DNA of 7,508 bases from Planctomycetota bacterium (GCA_027295245.1 JAPULF010000098.1:1-7508), one strand, 5' to 3'. Positions 1 through 6,453 are shown, counted from the stretch's first letter. The notes: generated by a model not told the origin, from the sequence alone. Translations and numbers: made by a program.

Positions 1-1507
1 CCCGATTCGGACTCTTTTCTTCCTTGCTGTGCCTTATCTTCTTGAACAGTTCCATCTTCCCCATGGCGTCGCGCAAATCATTCACGTGGAGCGATCGGGT
101 CGCTCGCATCCTGAGAACAACCTTACAGTCGGCCTTGTACATATCCCGCTTTCGTGTCTTCAGGGAGGTCGTCTTGAAGAGAATGCTCTCCGCGAATCCT
201 TCCTGTTCCGGAGGGAAGAGCCGGGTCAGCGCCGCCAGCACCGTGGGCCAGTGCTGTTCGGCATGTTGCCATTCCCTCAGCACGTTGACCCTTTTCTCGA
301 ATTCCTGAACCGCCTCGGCCGTCTTTTTCTTCGCGTTGACGGCAACCTGCAACTGCTCCGCCGTTCGAACCCTCGGCGTCACGTACTGACCGTGAACGAC
401 GACACCGGTGGCGATGAAGACGACCGCGACCACCGCCGCGATCGGCGCCTTCTTCCATTGCCGCGTCCGCTTGCTCTCCGGACGCTTGGGGTGCAAAAAG
501 TCGAAGTGCGACAGGCCCTTCTCGCCGTGACTCATCGCCAGACCGAGCGCGGCGCTGAATCCCCGTAACTCCCGCGATCGCTGCGGCGACAGGTTCAACG
601 CCCGATCCGCGGCATACAATTCCGCCCGCACGCCGAATCGGGCCCCGAGCGACTGCGCCACTTCCTTCTCGATCCCGGACGATCCCGCAACCACGATGTG
701 CCCGATCTGCAGCGTCGGGTCGGTCGCCCGAAATCCCTCGTACGACAGCGTCACTTCCTTCAGCACCACGTCCACGGCCTGCCTGCTCGAGTCGTCCGGC
801 GAACGATCGTGAACCGCCGTCGAAACGATCCGGCTGTCGTCGGTCCGATCCTGCGGGCTCTCGCCCAACTCGGACAGAGAAACGGACGCCGAACGGCTGA
901 ACTGCAACACCCCCTTGCGGACGATGTCGATCTCGGTCAGCGCCGGGCCCACTTCGACCAGCAGGAATGTGTCGCGAGAGGTTTCCGGCCAGTTTTTCGT
1001 CACCGCAGCAAGGTTGCCGTGCGGCCGCAGCCCGATCCGCTGAATCGAAAGTCCCGCCTCGTGGGCGACCTTCCGATAAAAACTCAACTCCTCGTTGCGA
1101 ATCGCCGCGACCAGCAAATCGCAAGGCGCCTTGGCGTCGTATTCGCCGCTGACCGCGAAGTCGATCGTGGCGTCGTCCGCGCTGAACGGAAGTTCCTTGG
1201 CAACCTGGAACTGCACCATCGCCGCCAGCTCTTCCGCGGGTGTCGGCGGAAGATTGATCGTATTGAGAACCAGCCGATCGCGCGAGACGGTCAGCAAGAC
1301 CTTCTTGACCGTAATCCGCGCCTGGCGCAAAACCTGCCGCAGAAACGCCCCCAGCGACTCGGCGTCCGTCACCACCACGTTCGACGGAATCGGAACCGAC
1401 ACGGCTTTGACCAGGTCGATGCCGTCCGCCCGCGGCCGAAACACCACGATTCGAACGTGACGCGCGTCCCAGTCGATTGCCAGCAGCTTCTTACTGGTCA
1501 GACCCAT
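1..1507 (-). CDS. gspL: GspL-like type II secretion assembly protein (PilM-fold N-domain, one TM), 3' end cut off
   Basis: The frame is open for 502 codons from an ATG at 1507 to the left window edge with no stop, so the C-terminus is missing. Residues 1-320 look like the PilM/GspL actin-like cytoplasmic domain: a LLAIDWDARHVRIVVF start (phosphate-1 position), LLVEVGPALTEIDIV at 182-196 (phosphate-2 position) and HIVVAGSSGI at 270-279 (adenosine-loop position). A basic stretch (ESKRTRQWKK, 344-353) precedes one membrane helix at about 354-371. A Lys/Glu/Gln-rich coiled-coil-like segment follows (383-415), then a periplasmic part that could form the ferredoxin-like domain. In T2SS, GspL links the GspE ATPase to the platform and GspM. 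The start overlaps the end of gspK by 17 bases. An in-frame GTG at 1519 lies 6 bases after GGAGAGG and is an alternative start. The nucleotide-binding motifs look degenerate. A PilM/PilN-type fusion is the other possible name; position after gspK favours GspL. Confidence 0.82.
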   Translation of the reverse strand, partial: MGLTSKKLLAIDWDARHVRIVVFRPRADGIDLVKAVSVPIPSNVVVTDAESLGAFLRQVLRQARITVKKVLLTVSRDRLVLNTINLPPTPAEELAAMVQFQVAKELPFSADDATIDFAVSGEYDAKAPCDLLVAAIRNEELSFYRKVAHEAGLSIQRIGLRPHGNLAAVTKNWPETSRDTFLLVEVGPALTEIDIVRKGVLQFSRSASVSLSELGESPQDRTDDSRIVSTAVHDRSPDDSSRQAVDVVLKEVTLSYEGFRATDPTLQIGHIVVAGSSGIEKEVAQSLGARFGVRAELYAADRALNLSPQRSRELRGFSAALGLAMSHGEKGLSHFDFLHPKRPESKRTRQWKKAPIAAVVAVVFIATGVVVHGQYVTPRVRTAEQLQVAVNAKKKTAEAVQEFEKRVNVLREWQHAEQHWPTVLAALTRLFPPEQEGFAESILFKTTSLKTRKRDMYKADCKVVLRMRATRSLHVNDLRDAMGKMELFKKIRHSKEEKSPNR

Positions 1508-3212
1508 TGCCAAGTTCACGCCTTTCCTCTCCGTACGGATTGAACGCCGGCCCCAGCGACGTGAGATCGCGCCGGTAAAGCACTTGGGCGATCGGACCTC
1601 GCATTTCGAAGACGGTGTTGATACGACGAACCACGCCCAGATGATCCGCGTACCCGATCGCCTCGACCCGATACGCCGACGACGAGGTCGTAAGCCCGTC
1701 GATGATCCGGCGGAAAGTGTATTCGTCGATTACATCCTGCGTCAGCAACCATGCCGGTGTCGCCTTGTCGTCGCTCTGAAGAGTGGGACGCGCCGCCACG
1801 ATCGCGTCCAGTTGCTCGTCCGTCAGGGCCTCGATGCTCGCCAGCACCTCTCGAGGCGCCGTATTGATGTTGATGCGTCCGCCCAAAACGGGAAGCGGAA
1901 ATACCGTCAGACGGTCCAGGATCACGGCCAGGTCGTCCACCCCGCCCGGCGGCGGTTCCGCCGTCAAGTCCTTGTATTCCGGCAGGCGCGGCGTGGCCCT
2001 ATTCTCGGACTCAGGCTGCGCCTGGTTTGGATCGGACGAACCGCCCCCAAGTCCTTCATCGTTTCCGTCTTCGCCCTGTGAATCCGGTTGAGACGTGGGT
2101 GGTAGTGTTGAGGATTCCGATTCCTCTTCGATTACTTCTTCTTCTTCCTGCTCCGGCGTCGGCGGCGCCGGAAGCAGGTTCATAACACTGTTAAACCGCC
2201 CTCCCGACGATCGAACCTGCATGACATAGCTGACAATGTCGCCCCCGAAATCTTCCTCCAGCAACTCCTGCAGTTTCTGCGTGTCGCGCAGGTTCAGGTT
2301 GATACGCGCCCGATTGTCGTTCGACATGTTCATCTCGCGCGACCAGACCGTGAAATAACGCGCCACCCCCGGAAACAGCGAATTGTTCGCGTCATCCGGC
2401 GGAAACGACTCGTTGCCGTCGTCTTCATTGGGGTCCAGAAGACCGTTGCGGTTGTAGTCCTCGCCGAACACGACCCACCCGGTGAATCCCCGCACCAGCA
2501 ACAACTCTTCCACCGTGACGAACGGACCCTTCTTGCACCGATATGCCGGCCGCAAATTCATGTAGTAATCATCCTTGGCGCCGTTTTCCCGAGGCGTCGC
2601 CCCGGCTTCACGCCAGTCCAACAGCGAGTCCGCCAACATGTCGATGTCCACCGGGTTGTCCGGATCGCTTGTCGGAATCGCCGCCTCGAAAAAGCGCCGA
2701 AGCTGCGCGTCGGTCGCGGTGTTCAGGTTTAATCGGGATCCCTCGTCCGTGATTCCGTAGCGGACCTTGTCGCGCTCGTCGAGATCGGCATGAACCAGAT
2801 TGACGCGCCACGCCTCGCTGGCCATGGGATCGTACGTCTCGGCGTCCGAACGGCTCTCGATCTCGTCCTGACCCTCCGTGCCGAAAACCAGCAAGTGCTG
2901 AAACTCCTCCGGGTTGTCCAGCCACGAATCGACGTCGCCGCGACTTTCGCGAAGCATCACAATCGCCCGCTGAAACCCGCTCTCCGCCGCCATCCGTGCC
3001 TGAAACGAATGATAGTTCGAGTGAACCGTCGCCACGTGCGACCGAACCATGAACGAGTACGATGCCGCCAGAAGCGAAAGCAGCGTAATCATGATCAGGA
3101 CAACCACCATCACCAATCCACGCCGCCGATGACGGCAGCGCCCGCCCGCGCCTTGCAATGCTCCGACTGGCAAGGCCGTTGGCGAACCGGATTTTCCGCG
3201 GTGCAATGCCAT
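1491..3212 (-). CDS. gspK: Type II secretion minor pseudopilin GspK (enlarged, 573 aa)
   Basis: GspK caps the pseudopilus tip together with GspI and GspJ. The leader is basic and ends RHRRRG, cut before LVMVVVLIMITLL (G32/L33 counted from the ATG at 3212). Mature position 5 is Val instead of Glu, the family hallmark of GspK. Two helix-hairpin-helix-like elements typical of T2SSK are visible: GSRLNLNTAT (158-167) and RININTAPREVL (446-457). An EF-hand-like loop, DYNRNGLLDPNE, lies at 252-263. Residues about 349-413 are a Glu/Asp/Ser/Pro-rich, probably disordered linker. The length is well above the roughly 320-330 aa of enterobacterial GspK, mostly because of these insertions. The ATG at 3212 is preferred because GGAGG sits 8 bases upstream and the gspJ stop is one base away; a GTG at 3233 would add 7 residues but lies within gspJ with no good ribosome site. 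The 3' end overlaps gspL by 17 bases. Confidence 0.95.
   Translation of the reverse strand: MALHRGKSGSPTALPVGALQGAGGRCRHRRRGLVMVVVLIMITLLSLLAASYSFMVRSHVATVHSNYHSFQARMAAESGFQRAIVMLRESRGDVDSWLDNPEEFQHLLVFGTEGQDEIESRSDAETYDPMASEAWRVNLVHADLDERDKVRYGITDEGSRLNLNTATDAQLRRFFEAAIPTSDPDNPVDIDMLADSLLDWREAGATPRENGAKDDYYMNLRPAYRCKKGPFVTVEELLLVRGFTGWVVFGEDYNRNGLLDPNEDDGNESFPPDDANNSLFPGVARYFTVWSREMNMSNDNRARINLNLRDTQKLQELLEEDFGGDIVSYVMQVRSSGGRFNSVMNLLPAPPTPEQEEEEVIEEESESSTLPPTSQPDSQGEDGNDEGLGGGSSDPNQAQPESENRATPRLPEYKDLTAEPPPGGVDDLAVILDRLTVFPLPVLGGRININTAPREVLASIEALTDEQLDAIVAARPTLQSDDKATPAWLLTQDVIDEYTFRRIIDGLTTSSSAYRVEAIGYADHLGVVRRINTVFEMRGPIAQVLYRRDLTSLGPAFNPYGEERRELGNGSDQ
2424..2459 (-). other. EF-hand-like calcium loop in GspK
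   Basis: DYNRNGLLDPNE (residues 252-263 from the ATG at 3212) fits the 12-residue EF-hand loop: acidic or Asn at 1, 3, 5 and 9, Gly at 6, hydrophobic at 8, Glu at 12. It is followed by DDGNE. No flanking EF helices are obvious, so it resembles a dockerin-type or isolated calcium loop. Structures of enterobacterial GspK contain bound calcium, but whether this is the same site cannot be told from sequence. Confidence 0.6.
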
Positions 3213-3213
3213 T

Positions 3214-4113
3214 TCAGAATCCTCCGCCGCCACCGCCGCTTCCCCGATTCGATCGGCGACTGGCCCGCATCAAGCGCGAACCGAAAAACGTATCCGCCTG
3301 CGGCAACCGAACCGTCACCGAATACGTCTGCGGCGAATACCTTTCCGGGATCGAAGGAATCAGGTCTGGATCGGCCTCGAGGTCGATCTCCTCGTCCTCG
3401 TCCGGAGGCAGCGGCGTGTAGCCGACCGTGATCTCCACCGCCTGCGGCAGCGAGTTGCCAAAGCTTCCCTCGGCGCTCTCCCCGATGTCCCACTTGTCGA
3501 TCCAGTCCACGCCGTCAAAATAGCGGAATCGCAGGTACGTCAATTCCTTCGCCAGCAGGTCCAGCTCCACGTCCTCCGAGTCCGTCTCGTCGATCAACAC
3601 CTGGTTGAGCGTCTTGATCTCCCGCCGAACCAGGCCCAGCGGCTTCCACGACTCCGTTTCGTCCGGATAGACGAACGTCTCTTCTTCGTCGTACGCCAGG
3701 TAATACTGCACCTCGCGGATGTCGCTTTGCGCCGGCAACGGATCGTCCTCGATCGATCGTCGGATGTACAACTCCGGATCGGTGATGACAACCGTCTGAA
3801 TCTTGATCATGCGATCGTCGCCGCTGATTCCCGGCCCCAGCAGAAACCCGTTGCACGAACGGATCTCCTCCGCGATCTTCATCGCCACCACCCGGGCCAG
3901 TTGTGAATCAACAATCATCTTCGTCCCGCGCTCGCGGGCCCTCAGCGTCTGGTTGTAAAAAACGAACATGGTCGACGACATCAGCGTGATCAGCCCGATG
4001 GCCAGTAACACTTCCAGCAAGGTAAAGCCCCCGCGTCTTCTACCGCCCACCCCGCGCCGGGTGGCAGACCCCCGCACGGTGGCCGATGTGCCGCGACTGA
4101 CCAGGCCCGTCAT
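3214..4113 (-). CDS. gspJ: Type II secretion minor pseudopilin GspJ
   Basis: This minor pseudopilin sits in the tip complex with GspI and GspK. A 29-residue Arg-rich leader ends RRRGG, followed by FTLLEVLLAIGLITLMSS, so cleavage is after G29 with Glu at mature position 5 (E34). The C-terminal half has the T2SSJ signature: LRFRYFDGVDWIDKWD (194-209) and then SLPQAVEITVGY (221-232). An acidic loop, DEDEEIDLEADPD, follows (238-250), and the protein ends RRSNRG plus a run of six Gly and a Phe. At 299 aa it is longer than the roughly 200 aa usual in enterobacteria. Its ATG overlaps the gspI stop in an ATGA arrangement, with GGAGGAGG 6 bases upstream, which points to translational coupling. Its own last Gly-Gly codons supply the ribosome site for gspK. 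Confidence 0.94.
   Translation of the reverse strand: MTGLVSRGTSATVRGSATRRGVGGRRRGGFTLLEVLLAIGLITLMSSTMFVFYNQTLRARERGTKMIVDSQLARVVAMKIAEEIRSCNGFLLGPGISGDDRMIKIQTVVITDPELYIRRSIEDDPLPAQSDIREVQYYLAYDEEETFVYPDETESWKPLGLVRREIKTLNQVLIDETDSEDVELDLLAKELTYLRFRYFDGVDWIDKWDIGESAEGSFGNSLPQAVEITVGYTPLPPDEDEEIDLEADPDLIPSIPERYSPQTYSVTVRLPQADTFFGSRLMRASRRSNRGSGGGGGGF
3221..3225 (-). promoter_or_regulatory. Shine-Dalgarno site of gspK, inside the gspJ 3' end
   Basis: GGAGG on the minus strand, 8 bases before the ATG at 3212. It is formed by the last two Gly codons (GGA GGA) of GspJ and decides the gspK start over the GTG at 3233. Confidence 0.75.
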
Positions 4114-5090
4114 CCTCGGCCTCCTCCGCGTCGCCCGCGTGTGTCGGGACGTCGCTCGACCGGCCCGTCATTGTCGCCGTCTCGAGGACCCCCCCGGGGA
4201 CCGCCGCGCCCGCCCCGTGGACCGTCCCGAGGTCCGTCCCGAGGTCCGTCCCGGGGGCCGCCCCGTGGCTCGTCCCTTCGCCCGCCCCGATCTCCATCAT
4301 CCGGTCCGGCCGATCCCGCATCCGCCCCCCCCGAAGCGGCCTTCCCGAGATCTTGAAGCCCGCTCAAGTCCCCACTTCTCGCCGCGTCGATCAACTCGTT
4401 CAACTGTCCACCCCCGAATCCCGCACCAAACGCCTCCAACAAGGCCGGCAGAATCGCGACCAGCGAATCAAGGTCCAGACTCGCCAGCTCGCGCGGATCG
4501 AAGTCCGTAGGATCCAGGACCCCCTCGCCCCCGGGGATCGCGTCCGTAAGCTGCGTGATCTGGTCTTCGTCGAATCCGAAGTCGCGCTCGAAATCCAGCC
4601 CCATCTGCTCGGCCCGATGAACATGGGTCGTTAATATCCGTAGCCGCTCCTCGTCCGGCCCGTCCGGATCTCCCATATAGATATGTATGTCAACATTCAG
4701 CAGACCCCGGATGTTGTCGTCCGGATCGACCTCCACCCGCCACGACATCCCGGGTTCGCCCTCCTCCCCGAAGAACCCCGACTGCTCTTGCTCCTCCAAC
4801 TCCAAATAACCCGTGTCCATCTCGGCAATCAGGCGATCCGTGAGCATCATGGCCCGCGTTCGGCGTTCCGACAGTTTCAGGTGATGTTGACCGTTGTTGA
4901 ATACCAGACCGATCACGGCCATGGCCATCAGCAGAATGCCGAGTGATATGACGACCTCGAGCAAGACGACGCCGCGCAACGCCGCGACCGCGCGGCCACG
5001 CCTCGATTCCCGACCCTCGTCAATAAACATCGACCCTGATGCGACGATTCGACGGTCCGACGATCGCGCTCGTCCGAATGTGTTCGCCAT
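4110..5090 (-). CDS. gspI: Type II secretion minor pseudopilin GspI with long repeat-bearing C-terminal extension
   Basis: Position between gspH and gspJ and the N-terminus LRG/VVLLEVVISLGILLMAMAVIGLV (cleavage after G40, Glu at mature position 5, E45) identify GspI, which nucleates the tip with GspJ and GspK. The family-like core runs to about residue 158 and includes MSWRVEVDPDD (115-125) and LRILTTHVHR (150-159). Residues 159-326 have no counterpart in the roughly 125-aa enterobacterial GspI. They comprise an Asp/Leu-rich helical stretch (160-250), a Gly/Ala/Asp linker, a PRGG/PRDG tetrapeptide repeat (275-305) and an Arg/Gly tail. The ATG at 5090 is the first start after an in-frame TGA; its ribosome site is weak (GGGA). 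An ATG at residue 21 (5030) would give a 20-residue leader and is also possible. The gene is preceded by a 124-base gap, the longest in the window. Confidence 0.87.
   Translation of the reverse strand: MANTFGRARSSDRRIVASGSMFIDEGRESRRGRAVAALRGVVLLEVVISLGILLMAMAVIGLVFNNGQHHLKLSERRTRAMMLTDRLIAEMDTGYLELEEQEQSGFFGEEGEPGMSWRVEVDPDDNIRGLLNVDIHIYMGDPDGPDEERLRILTTHVHRAEQMGLDFERDFGFDEDQITQLTDAIPGGEGVLDPTDFDPRELASLDLDSLVAILPALLEAFGAGFGGGQLNELIDAARSGDLSGLQDLGKAASGGADAGSAGPDDGDRGGRRDEPRGGPRDGPRDGPRDGPRGGRGGPRGGPRDGDNDGPVERRPDTRGRRGGGRG
4120..4127 (-). promoter_or_regulatory. Shine-Dalgarno site of gspJ, inside the gspI 3' end
   Basis: GGAGGAGG on the minus strand, 6 bases before the gspJ ATG at 4113. It is formed by the Gly-Gly codons of the RGGGRG tail of GspI, so the end of GspI and the initiation of gspJ share the same bases. 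The two genes also overlap as ATGA. Confidence 0.75.
4176..4268 (-). repeat. In-frame 12-base repeat encoding PRGG/PRDG tetrapeptides in gspI
   Basis: Residues 275-305 of GspI are built of PRGG, PRDG, PRDG, PRDG, PRGG, RGG, PRGG and PRDG units. At DNA level 4222-4253 is an exact period-12 array (2.7 copies of the minus-strand unit CGGGACGGACCT in one phase); the outer units have diverged. Because the unit is a multiple of three, copy number can change without breaking the frame. Confidence 0.85.
4325..4332 (-). repeat. G8 homopolymer within gspI
   Basis: Eight consecutive G on the minus strand encode part of ASGGAD (residues 252-257) just before the tetrapeptide repeat. A second run of seven G lies at 4189-4195 within the repeat. 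Runs of this length are prone to slippage or to sequencing error. Confidence 0.7.
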
Positions 5091-5125
5091 GGTCTGATTC
5101 CCATCTGCTCAACAAAGGACCGCCT

Positions 5126-5146
5126 GCACGCCGATCGGCGCCGTGC
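5126..5146 (-). other. Small inverted repeat in the gspH-gspI gap
   Basis: In the 124-base gap (5091-5214) the minus strand has GCACG and CGTGC arms 11 bases apart, able to form a 21-base hairpin (5 pairs, one G-G mismatch, 2 pairs). Inside it, 5129-5140 is a perfect 12-base palindrome, CGCCGATCGGCG. No T-run follows, so it is not a standard intrinsic terminator. Nothing else was recognised in this gap. It could be a processing or attenuation hairpin, or chance in GC-rich DNA. Confidence 0.35.
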
Positions 5147-5214
5147 CGACGGCCGCGCCCTTCGCCCCGCCGTTGAAACGCTGAACCCGCGGACGCGGTC
5201 GAGATCCTGGACAC

Positions 5215-6453
5215 TCACTGCCCGGATTGATCGCGAAGGGCCTCCTCGAACATCCGACGAATCTCGGCTTTCTCGGCGTCGGACATGTCGGAATTGGCGA
5301 GGGCCTCTTCCAGTTTGGACATCGCCTCGCGGTTCGCTTCATTCATGTCCGACGGGTCCGAGCCGTTCGAATCGCCTGAACCAGCGCCTGAACCATCGCC
5401 GCCCGATTCGCCGCGCCCGCCGTCCGCGCCCCCGCGGCCGGTCCGACGGCCGTCTTCCGATAAGCCACCGTTTGAAAACCCGCCCCTGGAATCGCCGTTC
5501 CGACGGTCCGTCCCGGAAGCCCCCGCAAACCTTTCCTCCGCTTCACTTTCGGTCATGAATTCCGTAGTGGTCCGGTCGCTTCCTTGAAACCCTGAGGTCC
5601 CTTGCACCAACGCCTCTTCGGACGACGTCGCAAGCGTCAGATTGTCCAGGTCCACCGTGTCGGGCAACTCCAAATCCTCGCGGGCGACATAGAAATCCGG
5701 ATCGGCGAGCGTTGCCTCGTCGATCTTCTTCTGAATGCGAGCGACTGCGGTGCGCCCATCGAGCACAATCCAGAGTTGCGGCTCCTCTTCCAACAGCTCG
5801 TCCTCGGGATCGACCCTCGCCAAATACAAAGTCGCCCAGTCGGAGGAACCGTCGACCTCGAAAATGATCGACGGCCGGTACTCGTCGATCTCGACGTCTT
5901 CCATCCCCGCATCGGGCCACAGCAACGCCATTTCCTCGAGCCCCGATTCGGCATCGCCCGTAAGCAATGCCTCCTCGGCTTCTTCTTCCAGGTCTTCAGG
6001 CTGATCGGTCGCCGCCAACGGCCGGGTCCAGAACGGACGACCGATTTCGACCTCGTGGACCTGCACGTCGCCGAGCAGTACCGGCTCCTCTGTCCACTTC
6101 GCGGTCAAAGGCTCCCATACACCGGGCTCCCGAATCGGATCCACCTCGTATTCGATGATCGGTTGCTGCTCGCCGGGCTCGAAACGGACCCGATGACGAC
6201 GATGCTCCATCACCGCACCAGACCGGGCCATGAAGAGCATCGAACGAATCCGGTCCGCGGAGTCGGGCAATTCGGCTTGGGTAATCCGCCCGGACATCAA
6301 CGGCCACGCGATCGAGGCCAACAGGACCACCAGCCCCATCGTGATCGCGAGTTCGATCAGCGTGAGTCCGGGCATCCGATACACCGTCCGCGCCGAACGC
6401 AGCCGGGATCTGCCCGGAACCGCCGATCGCAAACCGTAGAGCCGCACGGACAT
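5215..6453 (-). CDS. gspH: Type II secretion minor pseudopilin GspH (FimT-like) with C-terminal extension
   Basis: The leader ends RMPG, followed by LTLIELAITMGLVVLLASIAWP, giving cleavage after G29 and Glu at mature position 5 (E34). FimT/GspH-type features follow: IRSMLFMARSGAVMEHRRHRVRFEP (69-93), the strand pair IIFEVDGSSDWATLYLA (196-212) and LWIVLDGRTAVARI (227-240). An acidic insertion (QPEDLEEEAEEALL and on, 151-178) interrupts the core. Residues 241-412 exceed the usual 150-200 aa family length: a Gly/Ser/Asp/Arg-rich segment (310-368), then a helical Glu/Ala/Met-rich tail (KLEEALANSDMSDAEKAEIR and on, 380-408). The ATG overlaps the gspG stop by one base (TAATG), with GGAGG 10 bases upstream. 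GspH is thought to sit between the tip complex and the GspG shaft. The assignment rests on the fold cues and on position; no single diagnostic residue is present. Confidence 0.84.
   Translation of the reverse strand: MSVRLYGLRSAVPGRSRLRSARTVYRMPGLTLIELAITMGLVVLLASIAWPLMSGRITQAELPDSADRIRSMLFMARSGAVMEHRRHRVRFEPGEQQPIIEYEVDPIREPGVWEPLTAKWTEEPVLLGDVQVHEVEIGRPFWTRPLAATDQPEDLEEEAEEALLTGDAESGLEEMALLWPDAGMEDVEIDEYRPSIIFEVDGSSDWATLYLARVDPEDELLEEEPQLWIVLDGRTAVARIQKKIDEATLADPDFYVAREDLELPDTVDLDNLTLATSSEEALVQGTSGFQGSDRTTTEFMTESEAEERFAGASGTDRRNGDSRGGFSNGGLSEDGRRTGRGGADGGRGESGGDGSGAGSGDSNGSDPSDMNEANREAMSKLEEALANSDMSDAEKAEIRRMFEEALRDQSGQ

Noticed and set aside
123..1124. Minus-strand 333-codon open frame
   Set aside because: It lies in another frame across the gspL coding region, is dominated by Arg/Gly/Ala with no domain signal, and the gspL frame there has clear PilM-like motifs and a membrane helix.
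698..1543. Plus-strand 281-codon open frame
   Set aside because: Antisense shadow of gspL, rich in Arg/His/Gln, with no recognisable motif and no ribosome site support.
2790..3431. Plus-strand 213-codon open frame
   Set aside because: Antisense to the gspK start and the gspJ end; its His/Arg/Pro-rich composition is that of complement codons of acidic and hydrophobic residues.
5126..5146. Intrinsic terminator after gspH
   Set aside because: The inverted repeat is not followed by a T-run on the minus strand, and the genes downstream belong to the same system.
4928..5218. Minus-strand 96-codon frame whose GTG overlaps the gspH stop as GTGA and which spans the gspH-gspI gap
   Set aside because: The coupling geometry is attractive, but the product is Arg/Ser-rich with no family likeness, and it runs out of frame through the gspI signal region; it does not repair into gspI without a frameshift.
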